NCBI RefSeq assembly: GCF_024360925.2
Contig: NZ_CP113517.1
Location: 3,100,001 to 3,164,000, forward strand
Reading direction: 5' to 3'
DNA: 64,000 bases
From: Methylomonas rapida
GTDB taxonomy: Bacteria; Pseudomonadota; Gammaproteobacteria; Methylococcales; Methylomonadaceae
Shown: piece after piece, positions 17,444-24,682 of the stretch
Numbering within the stretch: position 1 is the first letter of the stretch
Layout of the letters: each line of letters opens with the position of its first letter
Notes under the pieces: generated by a model
Told to the model about the DNA's origin: nothing
What the model saw: the letters and a program-made list of their open reading frames with translations, nothing else
Databases searched by the model: none
Made by a program: the position numbers and the translations under genes

Positions 17444-18499
17444 CTAATCACCACCCTTTTTAGGGCGGCCTGGACCTTTGGGCTTCTCGGCATCGCGCTT
17501 TTCCTGGCGATTGGCTTTAGCTTTGAGGTGCTTGCGTTCCAGCTGTTCGTAATCGTCCAGCCAGCGCAGCGCCTCATCGTCCAGCATCCGATGCTGTATA
17601 CCGATGGCCTCCGGCATGCCTTCCAGGCCATAACCGCGCAAGAAAGCCAAGGCATCCATAGCCCGCGCCGCTACCACATGAATCGTCACCCAGGCTTGTT
17701 CAATGCGTAGATCGCGCTCGACTTTGTTGTCGTCGTTGATACAGTCATCAAAAAGCTGTCGCAGACTGTTTAAAGCCAGTTCACACTCGGCTTGATGGGC
17801 CAGGCATTCTTCTCGAACCAGGTGGGTTTGCGGCTCGAAGTGGTACGCCCTGAGGCTGTCTTGCTTTAAGCGAATGTTTTCTTCTTTTAGTGCGGTGTTA
17901 TCCGATTGCAGAATACCGATAGTTTGCTTATGGATGCTTTCCACATCGCGCAGGCGTTGGCGTAGCTCACGCACGTTCAACGTCAAATCAACACCTGGAT
18001 CATCCAAAAAGTCTTGTACTACTTCTGGGTCGGCAGCGGCTAAAGCCATCACCTTGGTTTTCGGCAATGAAAATACCTGTTTGCGCTGTTCGGGCTCCAA
18101 TCGGCTATATAGCTTGGCGCATGCCATCAATTCGGATGCCCGCTGACTTGATATGCCATGTGCTTTCAATCGCTTTTCAAATTCACCGTGCTGGCTATCG
18201 GATTTCACTTTCAGCAGCAAATAACCAGCCTCCAGCACTAACGACGCTGCTACGTTTTGCGCCAATACTGCACGCTGCAAACAAGTCTCTATAGGACCAA
18301 CTAATGAAATTCCCAGCCCGGTTGCCGCCGCATCATCTGCGTCATCAAACACGTTAATCGCAAATCCCCGTTGTTTGGGGATTTGATTTGTTGGCGCAAC
18401 AGCTTGTAGCTCAGCATCCAAATCAACCAATTCACCATCAATAAAGGTGCGTACTGGCGGCAGTTCGTCCATATCCAAGTCGAAATCTATTTCAGCCAT
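17444..18499 (-). CDS. DUF3102-like early phage protein
   Basis: Start taken at ATG 18499 with AAGGAG seven bases upstream, giving 351 aa. Residues about 70-150 (LEAGYLLLKVKSDSQHGEFE, followed by SSQRASELMACAKLYSRLEP) resemble the DUF3102 pattern, in which a growth-inhibition-like helix bundle precedes a helix-turn-helix. A coiled coil follows (residues about 170-215). The end is highly basic (EKPKGPGRPKKGGD, an AT-hook-like GRPKK). DNA binding during early phage growth is likely; the precise role is unknown. Confidence 0.5.
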   Translation of the reverse strand: MAEIDFDLDMDELPPVRTFIDGELVDLDAELQAVAPTNQIPKQRGFAINVFDDADDAAATGLGISLVGPIETCLQRAVLAQNVAASLVLEAGYLLLKVKSDSQHGEFEKRLKAHGISSQRASELMACAKLYSRLEPEQRKQVFSLPKTKVMALAAADPEVVQDFLDDPGVDLTLNVRELRQRLRDVESIHKQTIGILQSDNTALKEENIRLKQDSLRAYHFEPQTHLVREECLAHQAECELALNSLRQLFDDCINDDNKVERDLRIEQAWVTIHVVAARAMDALAFLRGYGLEGMPEAIGIQHRMLDDEALRWLDDYEQLERKHLKAKANRQEKRDAEKPKGPGRPKKGGD

Positions 18500-18932
18500 G
18501 ACCATTCTCCTTGCGCCATTGTTTGATGGCTTCATGCGCCTCACTGGGTACAACAAGACCGTCCCACATGCCTGCCACCAACAGCGGCCATCCGCCACGC
18601 CGCCTGAATATGGCTATGATTTCATCCACATCGCTATCCAACAGACCTTGGGTGTTTATGGCTTTTTCGCGATAAACCTTTTCGCAAATCACCATCAGCT
18701 CGGCATGGCTGCGGGGCTGAAACCTGTTATCTTCGGGATGGCGGCCAGTCACCAGGTAATTCAAACTGCCGCCCAGCTTGACCATCTCCCGCAAATAACC
18801 GGCAGTCGGTTCTGACTTGTTTTTTTCGTACCTGATCTGGGTTTTCTCGTCGATGCCTGCCAGCTCGGCAAAACCGGCCTCGCTCAGACTCATGGATTTG
18901 CGCAATTCTGTGATGCGTTGACCTAGGTTCAT
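18492..18932 (-). CDS. XRE-type helix-turn-helix regulator of the early operon
   Basis: 146 aa. The N-terminal 60 residues form a helix-turn-helix (MNLGQRITELRKSMSLSEAG and IDEKTQIRYEKNKSEP). This resembles the repressor at 19207 in its ITELR/YEKNKSEPTAGYL organisation, so the two may be paralogues recognising related operators. It overlaps the Ner-like gene (ATGA) and the next gene. A role in shutting down or timing early transcription is inferred. Confidence 0.65.
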   Translation of the reverse strand: MNLGQRITELRKSMSLSEAGFAELAGIDEKTQIRYEKNKSEPTAGYLREMVKLGGSLNYLVTGRHPEDNRFQPRSHAELMVICEKVYREKAINTQGLLDSDVDEIIAIFRRRGGWPLLVAGMWDGLVVPSEAHEAIKQWRKENGHG

Positions 18933-19114
18933 GTCGCTTCTCCTTGTTTCAAACCCAGCGCAACCGCAATGCGGTGTGCCTCTCCATAGCGACCCTTATT
19001 GGTGCCATTCAACACAGCAATGACTTGGGTGTACTTAAAACCATTTCTGCGCGCGTATTCGGCGGCAGTCACGCCGGATTCAATCAATTTTTGTTTAGCT
19101 TCTTGCGGTGTCAT
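18929..19114 (-). CDS. Ner/Cro-like small DNA-binding protein
   Basis: 61 aa, MTPQEAKQKLIESGVTAAEY followed by a helix-turn-helix segment (ARRNGFKYTQVIAVLNGTNK). First gene of the leftward early operon, next to the promoter at 19157-19185. This is the place and size of Mu Ner, which down-regulates early transcription and the repressor. Homology to Ner itself is not certain; Cro-type is equally possible. Confidence 0.65.
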   Translation of the reverse strand: MTPQEAKQKLIESGVTAAEYARRNGFKYTQVIAVLNGTNKGRYGEAHRIAVALGLKQGEAT

Positions 19115-19156
19115 AATCTCGCCTCCTGTTGGCCGTTAAATGCTGAATACGGCTTA

Positions 19157-19185
19157 ATTATGGAAAGATTTCTTTCCATTGTCAA
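19157..19185 (-). promoter_or_regulatory. Early promoter of the prophage
   Basis: On the minus strand a perfect -35 TTGACA (19180-19185) is followed after exactly 17 bases by -10 CATAAT (19157-19162). It would drive the Ner, XRE, transposase and following genes. An operator palindrome lies between the two boxes. Confidence 0.75.
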
Positions 19186-19207
19186 CAACGTAATGGAAAT
19201 ATTTACA
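19161..19207. promoter_or_regulatory. Repressor operators
   Basis: Site 1 (19161-19178) is TGGAAAGA-TT-TCTTTCCA, a perfect 8-bp inverted repeat lying inside the early promoter. Site 2 (19194-19207) is TGGAAATATTTACA, an imperfect copy next to the repressor start codon. Two related sites let the repressor block the early promoter and regulate itself. Inferred from symmetry and position. Confidence 0.65.
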
Positions 19208-19611
19208 TGACTATTGGCGCAAGACTAAGAGAAGAACGAGAGCGCTTAAAAATCTCTCAAACACCGTTTGCAGAAGCGGGCGGGGCAACAAAGCAAACGC
19301 AACACGCTTACGAATCGAACAAAACGACACCTAAAGGCCGCTATCTGGCAAAGGTGGCGGCTCTAGGCGTTGACGTTGGCTATGTGATTACCGGCATCCG
19401 CGCCGAAAACGTCGCGCACACGCCAACGGAATTAGGCTATCTGAGGCATTGCCGGATATTGGCAACCAGAAACTTGCATGAGCAAGGCCTTAAAGGCCTG
19501 CAATTTTTAAGAGAATCAAACGGTATCCCATGGACAGATATGCCTGCGGTTTACCAAGCGATGCAAACCGGCGAAGAGCCTGAACCCACCAACGAAGGAG
19601 ACAAGGAATGA
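19207..19611 (+). CDS. Phage repressor, XRE family
   Basis: 134 aa. Helix-turn-helix in residues about 5-60 (MTIGARLREERERLKISQTP, TKQTQHAYESNKTTPKGRYL), then a short C-terminal domain without a LexA-type Ser/Lys protease. It is divergent from the early operon and flanked by operator palindromes, the position of the Mu c repressor, though it belongs to a different DNA-binding class from Mu c. The stop overlaps the start of the secreted-protein gene (ATGA), so both are expressed in the lysogen. Confidence 0.75.
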   Translation: MTIGARLREERERLKISQTPFAEAGGATKQTQHAYESNKTTPKGRYLAKVAALGVDVGYVITGIRAENVAHTPTELGYLRHCRILATRNLHEQGLKGLQFLRESNGIPWTDMPAVYQAMQTGEEPEPTNEGDKE

Positions 19612-20114
19612 AAAAATTTTTAGCCGTCGCGATGCTGACGATTGGAACAGCGCATGCAGAAACGCCACCACCGCCAAAGCTGAACATCCCGCTCGATCCA
19701 TGGGTACAGCAGATGAACGCCGCGCTCAAGTCGATGAAGATGAAACCGTTGTCTACCAGCACGGAACCGGCTACCTGCGACGTGTGGTGTACGCGCAGCT
19801 ATGAATCTGGCGAATTTGTCAGTTATTTGGTGTCGTACCGCGACGATAAAATTCACGAAGTGATGAGTCTGGCCAGCGGTGACGGCACAGTCAAATCCGG
19901 TGCAGACATCTTGTTTGGCTCCCTCATCATGGCGAATGTCCTATCGCCCAAGACTCAAAAAGATAAAGTCTCTGAAGTAGTTATGAAATTGATCGGCGAT
20001 GCCTTTGACGGTAAAAAAGTTAAGCCGGTTGTCATGGACGGCATCAGTTATTCGGCGTCACATATCGAGGGCATGGGATTGTTTATCAGTGCATCCAAGC
20101 CGGATGGGAAATAG
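19608..20114 (+). CDS. Secreted protein co-encoded with the repressor
   Basis: 168 aa with a clean signal peptide (MKKFLAVAMLTIGTAHAETP, likely cleaved after AHA). The mature part starts with a proline-rich stretch and has two Cys close together (CDVWC). No enzyme motif is visible. Overlap with the repressor gene means it is transcribed in the prophage state. Periplasmic proteins in this position are often superinfection-exclusion or fitness factors. That role is inferred from context only. Confidence 0.6.
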   Translation: MKKFLAVAMLTIGTAHAETPPPPKLNIPLDPWVQQMNAALKSMKMKPLSTSTEPATCDVWCTRSYESGEFVSYLVSYRDDKIHEVMSLASGDGTVKSGADILFGSLIMANVLSPKTQKDKVSEVVMKLIGDAFDGKKVKPVVMDGISYSASHIEGMGLFISASKPDGK

Positions 20115-20124
20115 GGAATAACCC

Positions 20125-20415
20125 ATGAACGAACAAATCGAATTATTGAAAATCGCCGCGCAAATGACGGCAACGGTAATGCAGGATAAAAGCGCCGCCA
20201 GTCAGGCGGTGGTTTTAGAGGCGCAAAAAGGCGGCGACGGGAGACGGCCTGATTACCAGGCCGATTTTGGTGTCGCTGTCATGGGTTTCACCTTCCGTTC
20301 CCGCTGGGAACTGGAAACGGTTGGCTTGTTGCTGGGAAATCAGGAAAGCGTTATGACTCGGATTGATCGGGAAGTGCGGACGGGAAGTTGTGAGTATTCG
20401 GCGCATCAGCATTAA
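20125..20415 (+). CDS. Hypothetical phage protein
   Basis: 96 aa, MNEQIELLKIAAQMTATVMQ then VVLEAQKGGDGRRPDYQADF. No family recognised. It starts 11 bases after the secreted-protein gene, so it likely belongs to the same lysogenic transcript, and its 3' end overlaps a convergent small gene. Confidence 0.5.
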   Translation: MNEQIELLKIAAQMTATVMQDKSAASQAVVLEAQKGGDGRRPDYQADFGVAVMGFTFRSRWELETVGLLLGNQESVMTRIDREVRTGSCEYSAHQH

Positions 20416-20548
20416 CTAAGGACGAAAAACTATATCGCGGCTCAACCTTCGTTCCGTTGTCGATAGGGGCATTTGTTGCGAACATTGCTAGAAATTCAGC
20501 AACACCGATGGTGCCTTTCGGTAACAGTTGTACTTTTACCGATTGCAT
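20351..20548 (-). CDS. Small hypothetical protein after the second gpG-like gene
   Basis: 65 aa (MQSVKVQLLPKGTIGVAEFL). Its ATG overlaps the stop of the gpG-like gene (TAATG), so it appears coupled to it. It overlaps the convergent gene at 20125-20415 by 65 bases at the 3' ends; one of the two may be shorter than drawn. Function unknown. Confidence 0.45.
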   Translation of the reverse strand: MQSVKVQLLPKGTIGVAEFLAMFATNAPIDNGTKVEPRYSFSSLVNADAPNTHNFPSALPDQSES

Positions 20549-21102
20549 TATTTTGCCCTCGCCTGTTGCAATACGCGTTGAAGATGATCGGTTGCCACGT
20601 TTTCTACCAAGTCTCGGTCTGAATCCGGAAAGCCAATTAATTCGCGCTTTGGTAAGCCAGGATGATTGACGCGCTTGGTAACGATACCGGCAAATGCTAA
20701 GACGGGACTGTTGCGCGGGGTAATCACACGCGGCTTTGTCCCAAACTGATGGTAACGTGCCCGTTCTGCTTCGACATTGCCCCAAAAAAAGACACGTAGT
20801 TCGTCGCCGTTTACATCTTTATGAAGTGCCTTGAGCATTTCACCAGACCGCAGCAAGGGTTGTTGGCTTTTCCGCTTGATGGGCTGTTTGGTTTTTGGAT
20901 CAGTGGCTTGTAACGTCAGCGGAGACAATGGCTTCCATGGCTGGCCGTTTGGATCGAGGCCAGCATCATGTCGTTTTCTGTTCTGCTGGAGTAGCGTAAA
21001 GCCAATGCTATCCAGCATGCCTTCCGGATGCTCAATTTCGCCCCGTGCGGCGCGTAACACATAGGTTAAATGACTGGTATCAAATTCAAGTTCAAACTGC
21101 AT
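20548..21102 (-). CDS. Phage virion morphogenesis protein, gpG-like, extra copy
   Basis: 184 aa of the Mu gpG/virion morphogenesis family: MQFELEFDTSHLTYVLRAAR, then GLDPNGQPWKPLSPLTL and the C-terminal KRVNHPGLPKREL with GFPDSDRDLVEN. It is a clear paralogue of the gpG protein at 31496-32017, which stands in the normal place after gpF. This copy is isolated on the opposite strand between lysogenic and unknown genes, about 10 kb away. Its DNA differs from the other copy at many positions, so duplication is not recent. Mu gpG links head and tail. Confidence 0.8.
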   Translation of the reverse strand: MQFELEFDTSHLTYVLRAARGEIEHPEGMLDSIGFTLLQQNRKRHDAGLDPNGQPWKPLSPLTLQATDPKTKQPIKRKSQQPLLRSGEMLKALHKDVNGDELRVFFWGNVEAERARYHQFGTKPRVITPRNSPVLAFAGIVTKRVNHPGLPKRELIGFPDSDRDLVENVATDHLQRVLQQARAK

Positions 21103-21275
21103 AAAGACCTCGACAAAAAATGGGGCTCAAAGGCCCTCTGAGGTTGGGCGCTCGCGGCGCTCAGCGTTGGAGCTCTTGGCCCTCGGTTTTTTGGTACTGT
21201 ACATCTGCATAAACGAACTGCCAGTGCTGGAAACGTTACCAGCTGTTTTTGAACATTAGCCTGAAAAGAGCAAGC
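21103..21275. other. Intergenic region upstream of the second gpG-like gene
   Basis: About 170 bases with no gene. It holds a GC-rich stretch (21120-21180) with direct repeats of GGCCCTC and GCGCTC flanked by runs of A and T, which may fold as a leader RNA, and an imperfect late-type palindrome at 21227-21242. Confidence 0.4.
21227..21242 (-). promoter_or_regulatory. Imperfect late-type palindrome
   Basis: CTGGTAACGTTTCCAG on the minus strand, one mismatch from the late palindromes at 3985, 11635 and 23662. It lies 125 bp upstream of the second gpG-like gene. Spacing is longer than at the other sites and the flanking CCTGATCA is absent, so support is weaker. Confidence 0.35.
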
Positions 21276-21605
21276 TTATCGAGCATATTCGATCCCTGCC
21301 TGCTGAGGCACTGAAGACGGCAACAACACATCTTTTAAAGCAGGCGCTTGAGTATTTGCCGGACGCCATTCCGCTGCTGCAAAAATTGCTTGGTTCTTTA
21401 TGACTTGCTGAAAATCAAAACGCATCCAGCCCATAAATGATTTGTCTGGTGCCGTAAATTCAAGCCAGAAATAGCCTTTAGCATGATGAATTTTGGCTTG
21501 CTTTGCTTCTATTGAAACCATTAGTTCGCATGCCGACCGTTTATTTCTACGCATGTCTATCCATGCGTCATAGCCTTCAAGGCACGGAAAACCTGTATTG
21601 TTCAT
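21276..21605 (-). CDS. Hypothetical phage protein
   Basis: 109 aa, MNNTGFPCLEGYDAWIDMRR, with an aromatic-rich middle (KGYFWLEFTAPDKSFMGWMR). No family recognised. It follows ssb by about 70 bases on the same strand. Base composition is more A/T rich than the surrounding phage genes, suggesting a later addition. Confidence 0.55.
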   Translation of the reverse strand: MNNTGFPCLEGYDAWIDMRRNKRSACELMVSIEAKQAKIHHAKGYFWLEFTAPDKSFMGWMRFDFQQVIKNQAIFAAAEWRPANTQAPALKDVLLPSSVPQQAGIEYAR

Positions 21606-21676
21606 GACACTATCCGTTAGTTTGATTGTTAACTAAAAGGCAATCTTTCTGAAAGAATCTACGCGCGATTGTTTCT

Positions 21677-22075
21677 TTAATACGGCAAATCATCGTCATA
21701 ATCATCACCCGCCGGGACATTCGTTGCCGCAGGCCCGGTTCCGTTGCTTTTACTCGTTAGCATGTGCATCTCACTGGCGATAATCTCCGTGGTGTAGCGT
21801 TCCACGCCGTCTCTGTCTTGCCATTTGCGCGTCTTTAAACGGCCTTCCACATAGATTTGCTGGCCTTTTTTGACGTATTCAATCACCACTTTGGCTAGGC
21901 CGGCAAAGAACACGATGCGGTGCCACTCGGTTTCTTCCTTGCGCTCGTGGGTGTTGCGGTCTTTCCAGCGGCGAGTGGTGGCTAAGGTAATGCTGGCGGT
22001 GGGTGTGCCGTCGGGCAGATAGCGCACATCCGGGTCGCCGCCCAGGCGGCCAATGAGTTGGGCTTTGTTTAGCAT
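21677..22075 (-). CDS. ssb: Single-stranded DNA-binding protein
   Basis: 132 aa with the OB-fold SSB pattern: MLNKAQLIGRLGGDPDVRYL, TEWHRIVFFAGLAKVVIEYV, KKGQQIYVEGRLKTRKWQD, and the conserved acidic tip DYDDDLPY that recruits partner proteins. It is shorter than host SSB (about 175 aa) because the glycine-rich linker is small. Encoded in an accessory set of the phage; would coat ssDNA in replication or repair. Start overlaps the small membrane-protein gene. Confidence 0.92.
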   Translation of the reverse strand: MLNKAQLIGRLGGDPDVRYLPDGTPTASITLATTRRWKDRNTHERKEETEWHRIVFFAGLAKVVIEYVKKGQQIYVEGRLKTRKWQDRDGVERYTTEIIASEMHMLTSKSNGTGPAATNVPAGDDYDDDLPY

Positions 22076-22209
22076 GCTGACCTCCAGTGTTGGGTTAAGC
22101 AGCGCGTCAGTTGGGTCATGATGGCCGGGCTATATAGGATTAAACACAGCAGCACGGCTATGATCAGGGCGCTGCCGGTAAATAACGGTCTGTTTAAAAA
22201 AGCTCTCAT
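22069..22209 (-). CDS. Very small membrane protein
   Basis: 46 aa, MRAFLNRPLFTGSALIIAVL, with one long hydrophobic helix (GSALIIAVLLCLILYSPAI). Its stop overlaps the ssb ATG and its ATG overlaps the stop of the gene upstream, so it sits in a coupled chain. Function unknown. Confidence 0.5.
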   Translation of the reverse strand: MRAFLNRPLFTGSALIIAVLLCLILYSPAIMTQLTRCLTQHWRSAC

Positions 22210-22388
22210 CGACACTCCTTGGGTGGTGGTTTGTCATCCGCTGGCAGGTGCAACATGGCCCGCCACACGCGGTTGAATTTCTGCGGGTTGGCGGCTATGG
22301 CTTGCCATTGTTCTTCCGTGCGCCCACGGCTCAAGTAAAACTGTTTGATGCGTTGGTATTTGCGGTCGGCGCGGGCTTGCCAGTTCAT
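22206..22388 (-). CDS. Small basic phage protein
   Basis: 60 aa, MNWQARADRKYQRIKQFYLS, with many Arg, Lys and Trp residues and no membrane segment. ATG and stop overlap neighbours on both sides (ATGA junctions). No family recognised. Possibly nucleic-acid binding from its charge. Confidence 0.5.
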   Translation of the reverse strand: MNWQARADRKYQRIKQFYLSRGRTEEQWQAIAANPQKFNRVWRAMLHLPADDKPPPKECR

Positions 22389-22516
22389 TTGACAGTCGTT
22401 GCATACACAGCCCAGAACACCCCGGTCACTACGCCAACGAAAAAAAATGCCAAAGGGCTTCCGGTAACCACTGCCAGCACGCCGAAAATTAACCAGGCGG
22501 CGAAAAATTCAATCAT
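22385..22516 (-). CDS. Very small membrane protein
   Basis: 43 aa, MIEFFAAWLIFGVLAVVTGS and PLAFFFVGVVTGVFWAVYAT, two hydrophobic helices linked by a short turn. Its stop overlaps the next ATG. Function unknown; it is too far from the lysis genes, and on the other strand, to be called a holin. Confidence 0.45.
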   Translation of the reverse strand: MIEFFAAWLIFGVLAVVTGSPLAFFFVGVVTGVFWAVYATTVK

Positions 22517-22689
22517 AAATTGCACATCGCATATTTATTTCGGTTGGCATTCGAACACCTGGCTGCCAACGTAAAACCTGCCTAGGAGTTTGCACTCTGT
22601 AGCAACCTCATGATGGGCCATGCCCCAAATGCACCATCCGAACAGCCATATCAGTAAATGCTTTAGCATCAACTGCAAAAACAGGCTTT

Positions 22690-23403
22690 TCAATGTCCCA
22701 CTCCCAACAATGCCCCGCGCTTGGCTTGCACGGGCTTATGCAGCGAGACATCCTTGGCGGCATCCAAACCGGCCGCTTGGGCTTTCCAGTCGTGACCATG
22801 TTTGGAGGATGCGCCAGATCGGTCGTCCGATTTCAATCGATCGCCAAAGGTAGCCTGTTTGTAAGCGGCGATGGCAGCGCGCTCTTGCTCGGTGCCGGCG
22901 AATTCCTCCACCTGGCGAGCGATGCCCGTTACCCATGCTTGGCAAAACAAATCGGCACGGCGGATTTTGGTCGCGCGTTTCAGGTTTTTTCGTAACGATT
23001 CCGCGTACTTCGTGCGGTCGCGTTTGAGAGTGCGGCTTAGCACGTCGAAGGTGTAGGCAGCCAGCTCCGGCTTGATGCCGACGCCCATAAAACGGATGAC
23101 CGTATTGCGTTTGAAAAAGGCGTTATTGATCCCAATCGAATTAACCGCGGCGCAACCAAATGCATCGGCAATCACGCCGGCCAATTGACTGAGATAAACC
23201 GGCGGTCGATGCACCGACTTGGTGTCGCTGGTTTCTTCATGCACCGCAGCCGCCGCCACATCTCCGCTGGTGAGGTTGTACTTCTTCATCAACGCATCGG
23301 CCTGGCGCTTGGCGGCTTCGGCTTCCGCCGGGTTGTCGCTGGCTGCCAAGGCCAGACACTTGGCTATTTTGTCGGCAATCTTTTTCAGTTCGGCAGCGGT
23401 CAC
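22690..23403 (-). CDS. DUF2786 domain phage protein
   Basis: 237 aa from GTG 23403, which overlaps the stop of the upstream gene (GTGA). The N-terminal 45 residues (ELKKIADKIAKCLALAASDN, EAEAAKRQADALMKKYNLTS) are the DUF2786 helical domain. The remainder includes a lysine/arginine-rich section (RDRTKYAESLRKNLKRATKI) typical of these proteins. DUF2786 proteins are common in Mu-like and P2-like phages. Molecular role not established. Confidence 0.75.
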   Translation of the reverse strand: MTAAELKKIADKIAKCLALAASDNPAEAEAAKRQADALMKKYNLTSGDVAAAAVHEETSDTKSVHRPPVYLSQLAGVIADAFGCAAVNSIGINNAFFKRNTVIRFMGVGIKPELAAYTFDVLSRTLKRDRTKYAESLRKNLKRATKIRRADLFCQAWVTGIARQVEEFAGTEQERAAIAAYKQATFGDRLKSDDRSGASSKHGHDWKAQAAGLDAAKDVSLHKPVQAKRGALLGVGH

Positions 23404-23606
23404 GGCGCAAACCCTCCCGGCATCACCACCCACACCGTCACGCACGGCAGCAGGTTGATACATAGGCGCTTGTTGGCCGCCGACCAGTGGGCGCCAATCC
23501 AGAGCGAGCCGGGCCTGATGTGCCAGCCGTAGCGCCATGTTTGAATGGGTGGTTTTTCTGGAATATCGGGTTGCGGTATGTGTTTGGCCGGTCTGGTATA
23601 GCGCAT
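23400..23606 (-). CDS. Small conserved phage protein
   Basis: 68 aa with the segment WHIRPGSLWIGAHWSAANKR and the hydrophobic LLPCVTVWVVMPGG. I recall similar short proteins in Mu-like phages but no known function. First gene of the leftward accessory operon that includes DUF2786 and ssb; divergent from the lysis operon. Confidence 0.6.
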   Translation of the reverse strand: MRYTRPAKHIPQPDIPEKPPIQTWRYGWHIRPGSLWIGAHWSAANKRLCINLLPCVTVWVVMPGGFAP

Positions 23607-23661
23607 GGTGTCCTCCTGTTCTGGCCGCGCACTCTACGCCGGCTGTGTCACCCGGGCAGCG

Positions 23662-23677
23662 CTGGAAACGTTTCCAG
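23662..23677 (+). promoter_or_regulatory. Late-operon palindrome, copy 3
   Basis: CTGGAAACGTTTCCAG, a perfect 16-bp palindrome, followed by CCTCATCA. It lies 71 bp upstream of the first lysis gene. The other late copies are followed by CCTGATCA, so orientation toward the operon is kept. Predicted binding site for the late activator. Confidence 0.6.
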
Positions 23678-23747
23678 CCTCATCAAGCCTCGCGCGCGCG
23701 CGTACTCTGCAGTCTCCGAAAGGCAGTAATCAGCAACAGGAGACGAT

Positions 23748-23918
23748 ATGAAAATAAATTTGCACGAGGCATCGACCAAGCGGGGCTTGGTATTCGTGGT
23801 CACTGGCTTGGTGGCGGTGGTGTTTTGGTGGTTTGGTAAAGATGTACAGCCTGTGTTAGCGGCTGGCACGTTTGTAGTTGGCGGTTTGGGTGTGGCATTG
23901 CCGGATCGTGCGGAGTAG
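23748..23918 (+). CDS. Holin-like membrane protein
   Basis: 56 aa, MKINLHEASTKRGLVFVVTG followed by two hydrophobic helices (VFVVTGLVAVVFWWFG and PVLAAGTFVVGGLGVAL). AACAGGAG precedes the ATG. It comes directly before the endolysin gene, the usual place of a holin. Two-helix proteins of this size are often class II or III holins. Confidence 0.6.
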   Translation: MKINLHEASTKRGLVFVVTGLVAVVFWWFGKDVQPVLAAGTFVVGGLGVALPDRAE

Positions 23919-23921
23919 GCC

Positions 23922-24374
23922 ATGAATGCCAATCGCAAAGCGTTTTTGGACATGATTGCCCATTCCGAGGGTACCAGCACCTGTAAGGCCACGCGGCACA
24001 ATGGTTACGATGTGATTGTGGGCGGTACGGTATTTACGGATTTTTCCGACCATCCGCGTAAGTTGGTGCAACTCAATACCCGCCTCAAATCCACCGCTGC
24101 CGGGCGTTATCAGCTTTTGATGCGCTATTGGGATGTTTACAAAAAACAGCTAAAGCTTCCGGATTTTTCGCCGGCCTCACAAGACGCGGTTGCCATTCAG
24201 CAGATCAGGGAGCAAAAAGCCCTGGCGGATGTGGATGCCGGCCGGTTTGAGGTGGCGGTGGCCAAGTGCGCCAACATCTGGGCCAGCTTTCCGGGCGCCG
24301 GTTATGGCCAGCATGAAAATACGTTGGCGGCATTGCAGAAGGCTTATGTTGAGGCTGGCGGGGTGGTGGCATGA
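23922..24374 (+). CDS. Endolysin, lambda R-type lytic transglycosylase
   Basis: 150 aa strongly like lambda gpR: ANRKAFLDMIAHSEGTSTCK with catalytic Glu16, GYDVIVGGTVFTDFSDHPRK, STAAGRYQLLMRYWDVYKKQ and NIWASFPGAGYGQHEN. It cuts the glycan strands of peptidoglycan, forming 1,6-anhydro ends. There is no signal peptide, so it needs the holin. The stop overlaps the next gene by 4 nt. Confidence 0.93.
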   Translation: MNANRKAFLDMIAHSEGTSTCKATRHNGYDVIVGGTVFTDFSDHPRKLVQLNTRLKSTAAGRYQLLMRYWDVYKKQLKLPDFSPASQDAVAIQQIREQKALADVDAGRFEVAVAKCANIWASFPGAGYGQHENTLAALQKAYVEAGGVVA

Positions 24375-24682
24375 GCAGACTCTATCTCGCCGGCCCGATG
24401 ACCGGTATCGCCGACTTTAATTACCCGCTGTTTAATACCACGGCTGCCAAATTGCGCGCCAAAGGTTTTGTAGTCGAAAACCCGGCGGAAAATCCGGCGC
24501 CAGCCAATAACGATTGGCATTTGTATATGCGCATGTCGATTCGGCAAATGCTGACCTGCGACATGGTGGTATTGCTGCCGGGTTGGTCCGGCTCGCGCGG
24601 CGCGGCCATCGAACATGAGGTGGCCACGCAGCTGGGCATGCCGACCCGTATGGTCGACGATTTATTACAGGAGGCCGTATGA
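24371..24682 (+). CDS. DUF4406 nucleoside deoxyribosyltransferase-like protein
   Basis: 103 aa, MSRLYLAGPMTGIADFNYPL with the LAGPMTG opening, NDWHLYMRMSIRQMLTCDMV and WSGSRGAAIEHEVATQLGMP. These blocks mark the DUF4406 group of nucleoside 2-deoxyribosyltransferase-like proteins, found in many phages. A nucleotide-metabolism role is likely, substrate unknown. It is inserted between endolysin and spanin genes with 4-nt overlaps at both ends. Confidence 0.8.
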   Translation: MSRLYLAGPMTGIADFNYPLFNTTAAKLRAKGFVVENPAENPAPANNDWHLYMRMSIRQMLTCDMVVLLPGWSGSRGAAIEHEVATQLGMPTRMVDDLLQEAV

